Counted from the stretch's first letter, positions 44,071 through 53,843 are shown. The stretch is 64,000 nucleotides of DNA from Pseudomonas sp. TH41 (GCF_016650695.1 NZ_JAEKFH010000006.1:248001-312000), one strand, 5' to 3'. Notes: generated from the letters alone by a model not told the origin. Numbers and translations are program-made.

Positions 44071-45114
44071 ATGAGTGATAACAAGAATAACAATGCACCA
44101 ATCATGCAATTGTGGACTCGAGAAGGGTTTGCTGGTCCGCTTTCACTGGTTAGTCGTTCAACTTACGGTCCGGATTTCCTATCGGTTCAAGGCCCTCATG
44201 CGCCGCGCCGTTGTGTGATTGAGGGGCTGGTGCCACAAGATCAGTCTGATGCAGACGCGCTTCCTTCGGTCGTAGCGACTTCCAAGCTCGGTGTGCGCCT
44301 ACTGACCTCGGCGCGAACCCAGCCCATGCCTTTTACTGTCAGAAACGTAGAGGCTGACGAGTTGCACTTCATACAGGCTGGCCAGGTTAAGTTTGATACT
44401 GACGCGGGTAGCCTGATCGCTGATGAAGGCGACTTTGTATGCATTCCGCGTTCGGTGGCTTATCGTTTCGGCCCCACAGGGGGGGCGATGCGCAGTCTCA
44501 TCATGGAAACGCCAAGCGCGCTGAATCTGACCCCGCCAGGCCCAGTTGGAATGATCAATTTCTCTCGCGACGTAAAATTGGCAGCGATTGATCTAGACAT
44601 AGTGTCAACCGGTCCGATGTCGTTACTGTTGAAGACGGCAGACGGTGAGATCACTCGATACATGTTGGCCCACGACCCACTATCCCTTGGTGGCCAAATG
44701 ACTTCCAGTGTCCCTGTGTGGAAGTTGAATCTCAGTAATATCCAACTTCATGCCTATGAGCCCCATGGCGGTCCGCCCTCCATGTTCCTGTCATCCCGCG
44801 ACGGCGAAGCGCTGGTTTTCAACCTGAGTGCACGCTCTGGCGGGCGTCCCCCGGTGCACGTTAATGCTGATTTTGACGAGTTGGTCTTCTACGTTCGTGG
44901 GCCAGGAGCATGGGGAGGGTGTGACGAGCCAGGCACCCTGACCTGGGTTCCCAAGGGTGTTCCGCATCACGGCCCCTCGGAAGCGGTGCCAGAGGGGTAT
45001 CAAGCGTGGCTTCTTGAAACGCGAGCGACGATGCGATTCACCCCCGAGGCATTGGCAGCTTCCGAGTTGATGGAGACGGGGAATTACTTTCGCCACCCAA
45101 GCGTTTCCGGTTAA
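44071..45114 (+). CDS. Homogentisate 1,2-dioxygenase-like ring-cleavage protein
   Basis: 347-residue double-cupin protein related to homogentisate dioxygenase but shorter (HmgA is about 430 aa). The N-terminal barrel holds ELHFIQAGQVKFDTDAGSLI and VCIPRSVAYRF, matching the HmgA block ELLF...VIPRGV. In the C-terminal barrel PVHVNADFDELVFYVRG and GVPHHGPSE supply His, Asp/Glu and His, consistent with a non-haem iron site. No maleylacetoacetate isomerase or fumarylacetoacetase gene is in view, so tyrosine breakdown is unlikely. A terminator follows. Probably an extradiol-type dioxygenase acting on another hydroxylated aromatic acid. Confidence 0.75.
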   Translation: MSDNKNNNAPIMQLWTREGFAGPLSLVSRSTYGPDFLSVQGPHAPRRCVIEGLVPQDQSDADALPSVVATSKLGVRLLTSARTQPMPFTVRNVEADELHFIQAGQVKFDTDAGSLIADEGDFVCIPRSVAYRFGPTGGAMRSLIMETPSALNLTPPGPVGMINFSRDVKLAAIDLDIVSTGPMSLLLKTADGEITRYMLAHDPLSLGGQMTSSVPVWKLNLSNIQLHAYEPHGGPPSMFLSSRDGEALVFNLSARSGGRPPVHVNADFDELVFYVRGPGAWGGCDEPGTLTWVPKGVPHHGPSEAVPEGYQAWLLETRATMRFTPEALAASELMETGNYFRHPSVSG

Positions 45115-45130
45115 TTGATAAAGCACCAAG

Positions 45131-45170
45131 CCCCTAACGTATTGCAAAATGCAGCTGTTAGGGGTTGTTT
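45131..45170 (+). terminator. Terminator of the dioxygenase gene
   Basis: Stem CCCCTAAC / GTTAGGGG with an 18-nt loop and a TTGTTT tail, starting 17 nt past the stop. Confidence 0.7.
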
Positions 45171-45492
45171 ATCTGAAAATAAAAATAATGAAAGAGTATC
45201 TCCCGTGAACATTAAAATCTTCCTCGCTAGGCCCAGTCCACTGATCAGCATATGTTTGTTACCGCACATATCAGTTTTTTTTCGATCCTATCGGCTAAAG
45301 CTATAGCAAAAGTTTGGCGTGCAACGCCATTCAAGATGCATGGTGATAGGTTATGTTGGAGTCTATTCAGATTCTGAATGCATCTAAGGATGCATTGAAG
45401 GTCGGATTTAAATAAGACTTTACGTTTGCCTTTGCCGTTTTCGCAACAGAAGTTTCCTTGCTAATAACAATAGATACATGGAGACCGCACTC

Positions 45493-47196
45493 ATGTCCTG
45501 CAAGCACTCTGTCATGCTCGCAATTTCTCATCATCCCCGTTTTAAGAATGGGCGGCAATTAGCGCACCTAGTAATGGCATGCACAGCTGCAATGGCATGG
45601 ACTGGCGCTTCTGCGTTCGAGATTCCGACTGACAATCCTGACTGGAAGGTTCGATGGGATTCCAGTTTAAAATATAGTACTTCTATGCGTCTAAAGGATT
45701 CCGATTCCAAGTTGACGGGGCCCGCACAGGCCAACTTCGATGATGGCGACAGAAATTTTAGAAATAAGGGTTTAGTTTCCAATCGTTTGGATATTTTCAC
45801 TGAGGCGGACGCTGTATACAAAGGGCGCTTTGGTGCGCGTGTCAGTGGTGCAGCCTGGTATGACGACGCTTACAATCGCTCCAACGATAACAACTCTCCC
45901 TCTACGTTGAATAGCACTTCCGCTCGGTCCGGCGAGTTCACGAGTGATACTCGTAATCTTATGGGGCGTAAGGCGGAGTTGCTTGATGCGTTTGTTTTCG
46001 GGGGGGCAGATTTTGATGATATGACGGGAACGTTTCGCCTAGGCAAGCACGCCCAGGTTTGGGGTGAAACGTTGTTCTTCGGTTCTAACGGTATTGCAGG
46101 GGGGATGGGTCCAATTGACTATGTTAAATTATTCAACGTGCCCGGCTCGCAATTTAAGGAGGTCGTGAGGCCGGTTAATCAAATCTCCGGTCAATTGCAG
46201 ATTCGACCCGGTTTAACCGTGAGTGGTTATTACCAGTTGGAGTGGGAGGCGAATCGTATCCCCGCGTCAGGCTCCTTTAGTTCGTTTTCGGATATCTTCG
46301 GTGATGGTGCAGAGAGCCTGCTTTGGTCTTCAGGATCGCACTTCACAAATGGTGGCAAGATCAAACCAAGCGACATGGGGCAATTTGGTTTCCAGGTTCG
46401 AATTAGGCCTGAAAGCATAGATGCTGAGTTTGGTCTCTATGCGATTCGTTACCACCAAAAGGACGGGAACATCTATATCCGTCCAACTGCAGGGGCTGGA
46501 TTCTTCTCGAATCCAGGGGCGCCGGGAGAGTCAGTAGGGGTATTTCAGACGGCTTATCACGAAGGCATCCGCGCCTACGGTGCCAGCGCCAGTACTACCA
46601 TCGGTGATGCTAACGTCGGCCTCGAAGCGTCCTTTCGTGATAACGCCCCATTGGTTAATGCCGGCACCTTCGTCTTCGATCCAAGTGCTGACAACGACTC
46701 ACACCCCGCTTATCCGGTTGGTCGTACGGCGCACGTGAACCTGTCATCAGTTGTCCTGCTTTCGCCAGGTAACCTATGGGAAGGAGGAACCCTGCTTGCC
46801 GAGATGGGGTGGAACCGGACGGTGTCCGTGACGGAAAACCGGCAGGCGCTCGATCCGAACAGCACACGTGATGCGCTTGGTTTCAGAATGCTCTTCTCTC
46901 CTACCTATTACCAAGTTATGGACGGGCTGGATGTCTCCGTGCCAATCGGTCTTGGATACAACCCTAAGGGGAGGTCATCGGCAGTAAGCCTTTTCAACGG
47001 CGGTGTTGATAAAGGTGGCGACTACAGCATTGGGATTAAAGGGGAGTACCACAAGAACCTAACACTCGGACTGACCTACACCTCTTACTTTGGCGATACC
47101 GGTGCCGTGCTCGCGCCCAGCAACGATCGACTGTCGTTTAACCAGTACTACAAAGATCGCAGCAACATCTCTGCCACTGCGCAGATGTCGTTCTGA
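45493..47196 (+). CDS. DUF1302-family outer-membrane protein
   Basis: 567 residues: signal peptide ending near GASA-FEIPTD, then a long domain of alternating beta strands ending in the aromatic SATAQMSF, typical of an outer-membrane beta barrel. DUF1302 blocks visible include WKVRWDSSLKYSTSMRLKD and TFRLGKHAQVWGETLFFGSN. It would pass or bind a hydrophobic ligand at the cell surface. Start chosen at 45493 with GGAG upstream; an ATG at 45478 is possible. First of four genes with spacings of 14, -4 and -4 nt. Confidence 0.88.
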   Translation: MSCKHSVMLAISHHPRFKNGRQLAHLVMACTAAMAWTGASAFEIPTDNPDWKVRWDSSLKYSTSMRLKDSDSKLTGPAQANFDDGDRNFRNKGLVSNRLDIFTEADAVYKGRFGARVSGAAWYDDAYNRSNDNNSPSTLNSTSARSGEFTSDTRNLMGRKAELLDAFVFGGADFDDMTGTFRLGKHAQVWGETLFFGSNGIAGGMGPIDYVKLFNVPGSQFKEVVRPVNQISGQLQIRPGLTVSGYYQLEWEANRIPASGSFSSFSDIFGDGAESLLWSSGSHFTNGGKIKPSDMGQFGFQVRIRPESIDAEFGLYAIRYHQKDGNIYIRPTAGAGFFSNPGAPGESVGVFQTAYHEGIRAYGASASTTIGDANVGLEASFRDNAPLVNAGTFVFDPSADNDSHPAYPVGRTAHVNLSSVVLLSPGNLWEGGTLLAEMGWNRTVSVTENRQALDPNSTRDALGFRMLFSPTYYQVMDGLDVSVPIGLGYNPKGRSSAVSLFNGGVDKGGDYSIGIKGEYHKNLTLGLTYTSYFGDTGAVLAPSNDRLSFNQYYKDRSNISATAQMSF

Positions 47197-47210
47197 CACA
47201 GGAGATCATC

Positions 47211-48572
47211 ATGACTCAACATCTATTTAAATTGCTTGGTGTCGTTGCGGCAATGGCGACCATTAGCCTTGCACATGCGGCGGTAACCCCTGAAGAGGCG
47301 CAGTTGCTCAAGAGTACCCTGACACCCATTGGGGCGGAACGTGCAGCTAATGCTTCTGGGAGTATTCCCGCGTGGAATGATGCGGGAATTAAACCACCAG
47401 CTGGTTATAAGTCAGGGGATCCGCGGCCAGACCCTTTCGCCAATGAAAAACCGATCCTGACCATCACCGCTAAAGATGTCGCAGCCAATGCCTCAAAACT
47501 GTCAAATGGCGCAAAGGCGTTATTAGAAAAGTATCCAGACACTTTTCGAATAAACGTTTATCCAACTCATCGTACGGCGACGCTGCCCCAATGGGTCTAC
47601 GACAACACCTTCCGCAATGCAACCAGCGCGAAGACGACCAATGGCGGTAATTCAATTCAGGGCGCTTACGGAGGTATTCCATTTCCCATTCCGAAATCCG
47701 GTGCAGAGGCGATGTGGAACCACCGGTTGTCATATGCCGGATCATCCACGACCACGACTTATATGAATTACACGGGGACTGCGGGCGGGGACATGGTGGT
47801 TTCGTCCAGAGGATATAACAAGGTCCAGTGGCCTTACTACGATCCGAAGACGCCATGGCATGCCGATTTTAGTGGCCCGTTTATGATGTTGCGCAATATG
47901 CAAACAGAGCCTGCATTCAAGTCGGGCGAGGCATTGTTGGTTTATGAGACCCTGGACCGCGGTCGTTCTGCCTGGCAGTACTTCCCCGGCCAGCGACGCG
48001 TTCGCAAGGCTCCCACGGTGGGCTATGACACGCCCAGCGATATTAACTCTGGACAAGAGTATTACGACGAAAGTTTTTTGTACTGGAGCGAACTTGATAG
48101 ATACGACTGGAAGCTAGTCGGTAAGCAGGAAATGTATGTCCCCTACAACACCAATGGCTGGCATGCACTTCCGGCCGATAAGCAGTATTCCAAACATCAC
48201 ATCAACCCCGACTCGTTCCGTTGGGAGCTACACCGTGTTTGGGTGGTCGAGGCTACGCTCGCCCCAGGTAAACGCCATGTCGTGCCGAAACGCCGCTTCT
48301 ACTTAGACGAGGACACTTGGAGCGTAGTAATGCACGAAGGTTGGGATGCCGAAGGAAAACTTTGGCGTGTTGGCATGGGCATGCCCCACATTGTGTGGGA
48401 GGGGCCTTACGTACTGACTAACCAACCTTGGATGACCTACAACATTCAGTCTGGATCATGGGTTGTTGGAGCACCTGCTGACTTTGCCAACGGACCCTAC
48501 TACCGACAGCTAGACAAGATACCGGCGACGTATTTCACTCCAGAGTCTCTCGCGGGGGAGGGGGTGAGATGA
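47211..48572 (+). CDS. DUF1329-family periplasmic/outer-membrane lipid-carrier-like protein
   Basis: 453 residues with a signal peptide (cleavage after AHA) and the full DUF1329 domain: AVTPEEAQLLKSTLTPIGAE, GSIPAWNDAG, WQYFPGQRRVRKAPTVGYDTP, then a C-terminal repeat YLDEDTWSVVMHEGWD. The fold of this family resembles LolA/LolB, which carry lipids across the periplasm. It lies between a barrel protein and an RND transporter, so a periplasmic carrier role for a hydrophobic molecule is the best inference. A clear AGGAG precedes the ATG. Confidence 0.88.
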   Translation: MTQHLFKLLGVVAAMATISLAHAAVTPEEAQLLKSTLTPIGAERAANASGSIPAWNDAGIKPPAGYKSGDPRPDPFANEKPILTITAKDVAANASKLSNGAKALLEKYPDTFRINVYPTHRTATLPQWVYDNTFRNATSAKTTNGGNSIQGAYGGIPFPIPKSGAEAMWNHRLSYAGSSTTTTYMNYTGTAGGDMVVSSRGYNKVQWPYYDPKTPWHADFSGPFMMLRNMQTEPAFKSGEALLVYETLDRGRSAWQYFPGQRRVRKAPTVGYDTPSDINSGQEYYDESFLYWSELDRYDWKLVGKQEMYVPYNTNGWHALPADKQYSKHHINPDSFRWELHRVWVVEATLAPGKRHVVPKRRFYLDEDTWSVVMHEGWDAEGKLWRVGMGMPHIVWEGPYVLTNQPWMTYNIQSGSWVVGAPADFANGPYYRQLDKIPATYFTPESLAGEGVR

Positions 48573-49759
48573 TCGCTCGAAACCTGAGCCTTGTCTCGTT
48601 CCCTCTGATCGTCATACTGATGACATGGAGCGCAGTCGGTGCCGGTGTGCATGCCGCGGAGGCTCCCCAGACGGTGGAGCCAAAGTCGGAGAGTGCGCTA
48701 CAAATGAAGACGGCGCTGGATACCCGGCGCTTGAATCAAGCCGCGGCTGCCGTCAGTAGTCCTACGCATGCCGCCATGCAGGCGGTAAGCACGGCCGCTA
48801 GCCGGATAGTTGTTGCCGGTGAGCGCGGTTTGATTGCTTACTCCGACGATTGCGGTGTCACTTGGCAGCAGGCCAGTGTACCGGTGAGTGTCACGCTGAC
48901 GGCTCTGAGTTTCGTCGATGCGAATCACGGTTGGGCAGTAGGGCACGACGGCGTCATTCTTGCCACCCAGGACGCCGGTTCCACTTGGCAGAAGCAACTC
49001 GACGGCAGAGTTATAGCGGAGCTTGCGCTAGGCGCTGCAAAAAAAGCCGTGGCTATCGCCCCCTCTAGTGATGACGCTCAACGTCAATTAAGCGACGCCG
49101 AACGCTTAGTTTCCGACGGCCCAGATAAACCCCTTTTTGCCGTTCGTTTCTGGACTCCCGAGCGTGGTTTGGTCATTGGCGCATACGGTCTTGCACTTAT
49201 CACGGAAGATGCTGGGCGTACCTGGCAGTGGATTGGTGACCGAATCCCCAATCCCATGGGCCTTCACCTATACGGTTTGTGGGTGCATGAGAGTCAGGTC
49301 TATGTCGTCGGAGAGCAAGGCTTGGTAGTGCGATCGGAGGATGGCGCGAGTCATTTTCAGTCTGTCGACAGCCCTTACGAGGGCAGTTACTTCGGTATTA
49401 CGAGCTTAGGTGCTACAGAGTCCAGACATTTGATTGTTTACGGATTACGCGGTCACGCGTTCGAACTATCACCTCAATCCTCGAACCTAAAACCGCTTCC
49501 ACTCGGATTGGAGGCGTCACTACTCAGCGCTTCGCCGGGCCCAAACGGCAGTGCTTTGTTGTTTGATGCAGACGGCCAGGTCGTCGAAGTCAGCGGCACT
49601 GATGGTTCGGTAAGGCCGATTGGCAGCTCTCCCGTAGGTCCGGTGCTTGGTGGCGCAGCCTCATGTGGGAACAGCATGGTGATAGCGGGTTTACGCGGCG
49701 TAGCCGTAGTCGATGCAACAACAATGGTCGCTGGTAGCAGTACAGGAACCACAAAATGA
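48569..49759 (+). CDS. YCF48/BNR-repeat periplasmic protein
   Basis: 396 residues: an N-terminal signal segment ending near VHAAEAP, then a six- or seven-bladed beta propeller of the YCF48/photosystem-II-assembly type. Repeated blade motifs are DDCGVTWQQA, DAGSTWQKQL and DAGRTWQWIG, with GHDGVILAT and GEQGLVVRSEDG between them. Proteins of this type regularly accompany DUF1329 and MMPL genes in proteobacteria; their role is probably assembly or scaffolding of the transporter. Its start and stop both overlap neighbours by 4 nt (ATGA). Confidence 0.87.
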   Translation: MIARNLSLVSFPLIVILMTWSAVGAGVHAAEAPQTVEPKSESALQMKTALDTRRLNQAAAAVSSPTHAAMQAVSTAASRIVVAGERGLIAYSDDCGVTWQQASVPVSVTLTALSFVDANHGWAVGHDGVILATQDAGSTWQKQLDGRVIAELALGAAKKAVAIAPSSDDAQRQLSDAERLVSDGPDKPLFAVRFWTPERGLVIGAYGLALITEDAGRTWQWIGDRIPNPMGLHLYGLWVHESQVYVVGEQGLVVRSEDGASHFQSVDSPYEGSYFGITSLGATESRHLIVYGLRGHAFELSPQSSNLKPLPLGLEASLLSASPGPNGSALLFDADGQVVEVSGTDGSVRPIGSSPVGPVLGGAASCGNSMVIAGLRGVAVVDATTMVAGSSTGTTK

Positions 49760-52149
49760 CAGCCATGATTAAGCAGACTGACGACTGGCCGGTGATTTCA
49801 AATCTGGCGGACTTTAACGTCCATTCCGGCTCCTTTGGGGAGCGCATGTTGTTCAATAATCGCATCTGGATCATTGTCCTATGCGCGCTGATGACGGTAT
49901 TTTTGGGAGCGAGCGCCCGTCACCTGCAATTGAACGCCAGCTTTGAGCGGATGATTCCGACCGGGCATGAGTTTGTCCGGAACTATTTTGAGCACCGTGA
50001 GGAACTCGTAGGCGTTGGCAATACCCTGCGCATCGCTGTACACACCAGCAAGGGAACAATTTACGACGCTGAGTACCAGGATACGTTGCGCAGGCTGAAC
50101 GACGAGTTCTTCTTGATTCCAGGCGTCGACCGGCCACTCATGAAGTCGTTGTGGACGGCGAATACTCGTTGGCTTGGTGTTACAGAAGAGGGTCTGAGCG
50201 GTGGTCCGGTTATACCGGACAATTTCAACGGCTCGGTACAGAGCCTTGCAGAGTTGCGGGTAAACGTCGAGCGTTCTGGCGAGATCGGTCGACTGGTCGC
50301 TCCGGACTTCCGTTCGAGTCTGATTTTGCTGCCACTGATGGCGACTACGCCAAACGGCAAACCGCTTGACTATCAGCAACTCTCTCATCGGCTAGAGGAG
50401 CTTCGAGCAAAATACTCCAAAGATGGGATCAGTATTCACATTACCGGTTTCGCAAAAGTCGCAGGAGATCTTATCGATGGTGTAGGCGCTATCGCCGGCT
50501 ATTTTGTACTCGCTTTTTTTATGTGCATGTTGGCGCTGTATGTATATAGCCGCTGCGTACGTAGCACTGTCGTTGTATTAACCTGCTCATTGATCGCAGT
50601 GCTTTGGACACTTGGCGCTCTTCAATGGCTGGGCTATGTATTGGACCCCTATACCGTCCTTGTGCCTTTCTTGGTTTTCGCGATCGGTGCCAGCCACGGC
50701 TCACAAAAGATGAACGGTATCGCTAACGATGTAATGAGCGGTACGCACAAGGTTGTCGCTGCACGTTACACGTTCAGACGCCTGTTTATTGCAGGGCTGA
50801 CCGCATTGCTGGCTGCAGCACTGGGGTTCGCCGTGCTCACAGTTATCGACATCGACATCATTCGAGACTTAGCACTGACTGCCGGTGTCGGGATGGGCGC
50901 GTTAATTCTGACGAATCTGGTGCTACTACCCATCCTTTTGTCTTACACCGGAGTCAAAGTACGCAATCGGGAAGATGGGCCTCTGATCCAGGGGGTGTGG
51001 CGTGTGCTTGTTCGCTTTACCTACCCCAAACAGGCGCGGATAACCGTTACGCTGGCGGTCATATTAGCGATCGTAGGCATCGTGGGTAGTACGCGACTGA
51101 CCGTGGGGGATGTTGACCCTGGAGCGCCAGAGCTTAGGACTGACTCACGTTACAACCGCGATAACGCTTTCATGGTTGGTAGCTTTCCGTCCAGTAGTGA
51201 TCTTTTTGTCGTGATGGTGAAGACCCCCAAATTTTTGTGCACCAAACACGACACTATAGTGGCGATAGATGAGTTGGAACGTCGTTTACAGCAGTTGCCA
51301 GGTGTCGAGTCAACAAGTTCGATTGCAAGCCTGTCTAAGTTCGCAGCGGTGGGCATCAGTGAAGGTAACCCCCGTTGGTACGACATCCCAAACCAGGCAA
51401 CGCTTAATTCCGTTGCCACCAGAGCACCTCGCGAGTTGTTCAACCAAGGCTGCGATCTTCTAGCGGTGTATGTATACCTGAGTGACCACAAAGCGCAGAC
51501 ATTGGATCGGGTGGTGAAGGAAACGCAATCATTCGCGTCGGAGGTTGGAGCAGGTATTGATACCCGCGTATTGCTCGCGGGGGGTAATGCTGGTATCGAG
51601 GCTGCTACCAATATTGTGGTGAAGCGATCGAACTGGATCATGACTGTTCTGGTGTACCTCAGTGTCATGGCTTTGGCACTGCTTACCTTCCGGTCGTGGC
51701 GCGCGACGTTGGCTGCGATGTTACCGCTAATGTTGACCACGGTACTGCTGGAAGCGTTGATGGCGTGGTTAGGGATTGGGCTGAAGGTTGCAACATTGCC
51801 AGTCGTCGCCCTAGGCGTGGGCATTGGGGTGGATTATTCACTGTACATTCTGAGTGTGACCCTCACTGCGATGCGTAGCGGGGCGAGCCTCTCTGAGGCC
51901 TATGCACAGGCACTACGCTTTACAGGGCGAGTGGTGATTTTGACAGGCCTGACATTGGCCGCTGCGGTTTTCACTTGGGTGCTGTCACCAATTCGGTTTC
52001 AGGCGGATATGGGGTTGCTCCTTGGATTCATGTTTCTTTGGAACATGCTGGGTGCGTTGATTTTGTTACCGGCTTTAGCACATTTCCTGCTGAAACCCTG
52101 CCAACTAGTATCTGTAAAGGAGCAAGTGTTACCGGCTCAGCCGACTTAA
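49756..52149 (+). CDS. MMPL/RND-family transporter
   Basis: 797-residue inner-membrane transporter with two repeats, each one membrane segment, a large periplasmic loop and five further segments (about 12 in all). The Asp of the proton path is in GVGIGVDYSLYIL in segment 10. FMVGSFPSSSDLFVVMVKT and the sterol-sensing-like repeat region are typical of this group. It would export or import a hydrophobic compound, together with the three genes before it. Similar four-gene sets accompany steroid and fatty-acid metabolism genes in other proteobacteria; direction of transport is unknown. Confidence 0.9.
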   Translation: MTAMIKQTDDWPVISNLADFNVHSGSFGERMLFNNRIWIIVLCALMTVFLGASARHLQLNASFERMIPTGHEFVRNYFEHREELVGVGNTLRIAVHTSKGTIYDAEYQDTLRRLNDEFFLIPGVDRPLMKSLWTANTRWLGVTEEGLSGGPVIPDNFNGSVQSLAELRVNVERSGEIGRLVAPDFRSSLILLPLMATTPNGKPLDYQQLSHRLEELRAKYSKDGISIHITGFAKVAGDLIDGVGAIAGYFVLAFFMCMLALYVYSRCVRSTVVVLTCSLIAVLWTLGALQWLGYVLDPYTVLVPFLVFAIGASHGSQKMNGIANDVMSGTHKVVAARYTFRRLFIAGLTALLAAALGFAVLTVIDIDIIRDLALTAGVGMGALILTNLVLLPILLSYTGVKVRNREDGPLIQGVWRVLVRFTYPKQARITVTLAVILAIVGIVGSTRLTVGDVDPGAPELRTDSRYNRDNAFMVGSFPSSSDLFVVMVKTPKFLCTKHDTIVAIDELERRLQQLPGVESTSSIASLSKFAAVGISEGNPRWYDIPNQATLNSVATRAPRELFNQGCDLLAVYVYLSDHKAQTLDRVVKETQSFASEVGAGIDTRVLLAGGNAGIEAATNIVVKRSNWIMTVLVYLSVMALALLTFRSWRATLAAMLPLMLTTVLLEALMAWLGIGLKVATLPVVALGVGIGVDYSLYILSVTLTAMRSGASLSEAYAQALRFTGRVVILTGLTLAAAVFTWVLSPIRFQADMGLLLGFMFLWNMLGALILLPALAHFLLKPCQLVSVKEQVLPAQPT

Positions 52150-52226
52150 GTTTTATGGTGAGTTAAAGCGCGATCCCAAACAGAAAATTTATGCTGAGTA
52201 AGAATTTATAGAATAAGAAGGTGCTT

Positions 52227-52349
52227 ATGAAGAAAGAATTCAATGACAATGTTGTGATGCCGCCAGGGGCTGCAGTGGTGCAATTTGCGATTCCGTTGGG
52301 CCAGTCGAAGGCATCTCGACTCAAGGCAGCAAGTGTTGCCAGCAGGTAA
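52227..52349 (+). CDS. Possible small protein, 40 residues
   Basis: A short frame starting MKKEFNDNVVMPPGAAVVQF with a good ribosome-binding site (AGAAGGTG, 3 nt before the ATG) in the 300-bp gap between the MMPL gene and the NTF2-like gene. Its end is rich in Ala, Ser, Arg and Lys. No family is recognised. Codon choice is not unlike the neighbours. It could be a real small gene of this operon or chance. Confidence 0.4.
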   Translation: MKKEFNDNVVMPPGAAVVQFAIPLGQSKASRLKAASVASR

Positions 52350-52446
52350 ATGGTTACTGTGGGGTAAAGCAGATTTCCTTCTCCACACGCAGTCATAAAA
52401 AATAAAAATCGGATCTACGAATCTGAATTTGATTGGGAGTTATGTG

Positions 52447-52809
52447 ATGAATGATACTGTTGAGTTTGTACAGGGTGTTTATGAAGATGTGGATAGCCTT
52501 GAAGTGCCACGGTTTATTTCTCGGCTGACAGAAGATTGCGTGTTTGTCTTCGGCAATGCCGATGCTGTTAGTGGACACAGTGCCATCGCTAGCTATTTTG
52601 GTGCTTTTTCAGAAATGATTGCCGGTATAGCTCATGTTGTCGATGAGGCTTGGACCTTCGAAGATGCTATTATTTCGACTGTGCGAGTAACGTACACTCG
52701 AAAAGATATGAGCACGCTAAGTTGTCCTGCAATGGTGCTTTGGCGAATGCAAGATGAGTTAATCAAAGAATATCGTATCTATGTGGATAACTCGGCACTG
52801 TTCGCGTGA
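52447..52809 (+). CDS. SnoaL/NTF2-like protein
   Basis: 120-residue single-domain protein of the alpha-beta cone fold. FVQGVYEDVDSLEVPRFISRLTEDCVFVFGNADAVSGHSAIASYFGAF is the standard beginning of SnoaL-like proteins, and the end VLWRMQDELIKEYRIYVDNSALF matches. Members act as small isomerases, dehydratases or hydrolases on polyketide, steroid or aromatic substrates. The start at 52447 follows GGGAG. It is followed after 144 nt by two SDR genes. Confidence 0.82.
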   Translation: MNDTVEFVQGVYEDVDSLEVPRFISRLTEDCVFVFGNADAVSGHSAIASYFGAFSEMIAGIAHVVDEAWTFEDAIISTVRVTYTRKDMSTLSCPAMVLWRMQDELIKEYRIYVDNSALFA

Positions 52810-52953
52810 TGTAAGACACTCTCCATTCAAGCAATGACTTTTCGAAAAAGGCTATGAGGGTTGTAGCCTTTGGTAGAGCTACATTTGTTTTTCTGAGATT
52901 TATGATTTAGTCGAATCGTTTTTATCAATGATTAATTGAGAGGATTTTTGATT

Positions 52954-53757
52954 ATGAAAGAAGCAGCGATCACTTCGCCGTCTTTATCAGCGGCTCAAGA
53001 TCTTAAAGGGAAGACGATCATAGTCACAGGAGCGGGCAGTGGTATAGGCCGTGAATCAGCCATAATTTTTTCGCTAGCTGGCGCAAATGTGATTGTAAGT
53101 GACATTACTGCGGAGAGCGCCAAGGCAACTGTCGACTCAATCCATTCACGCGGTGGTATCGCCACATTCGTAAAGGCGGATTTGTCTGTGGAAGCCGAGG
53201 TTCAACTGTTGGTCAGCGCAGCGGTAGAAACGTACGGCCGTCTTGATGGCGCATTCAACAATGCGGGTATCGGGCAAGTTGGCAAGCCCCTTCATGAGTT
53301 GTCAACACAGGAGTGGCAACGTGCACTTTTGGTAGATCTTACATCGGTCTTCTGGTGTATGAAGTACCAAATTCTCGCCATGATGACTACCGGAGGCGGG
53401 GCAATTGTAAATACGGCTTCGGCGCTTGGGCAAGTTGCTATACCTCATGCTGGAGAATATGTTGCGGCCAAACACGGTGTCATCGGTATTACGCGTGCAG
53501 CCGCCGCCGATTACGGCGCAAAGGGTGTGCGGGTCAATTGCGTGCTCCCAGGCATTATTAAGACTCCGCTTATTGATGAACTGAGTACTGATCCGCGATT
53601 TGCATCATCGCTTGAAAAACTCCTGGAGAGACATCCGATTGGACGATTCGGTAACCCCAGCGAGATTGGTGAGGCGGCACGATGGCTTTTGTCGGATGCG
53701 GCGTCCTTTGTTAACGGTTCCGCGATTGCCGTAGACGGTGGTTATCTGGCGGTTTGA
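52954..53757 (+). CDS. Short-chain dehydrogenase/reductase
   Basis: 267-residue classical SDR. TGAGSGIGRE, NNAGIGQ, the catalytic Ser in NTASALGQ and YVAAKHG with Tyr and Lys are all present, and the C-terminus SAIAVDGGYLAV is standard. VIVSDITAE after strand 2 suggests NAD. A GAGAGGA lies upstream of the ATG. Second of four plus-strand genes (NTF2-like, SDR, SDR, EthD) that probably form one unit. Confidence 0.9.
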   Translation: MKEAAITSPSLSAAQDLKGKTIIVTGAGSGIGRESAIIFSLAGANVIVSDITAESAKATVDSIHSRGGIATFVKADLSVEAEVQLLVSAAVETYGRLDGAFNNAGIGQVGKPLHELSTQEWQRALLVDLTSVFWCMKYQILAMMTTGGGAIVNTASALGQVAIPHAGEYVAAKHGVIGITRAAAADYGAKGVRVNCVLPGIIKTPLIDELSTDPRFASSLEKLLERHPIGRFGNPSEIGEAARWLLSDAASFVNGSAIAVDGGYLAV

Positions 53758-53843
53758 TGGGATTGTGAGGGCTGCATCACGTGCTGTAGCCACTCGCAGA
53801 TCACGTGTTCATTCAAATTAAACAATCTTTCAGAGGTAACGCA

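Noticed and set aside
44071..45114. Assignment as true HmgA for tyrosine breakdown
   Set aside because: Too short, divergent in sequence, and without the partner isomerase and hydrolase genes.
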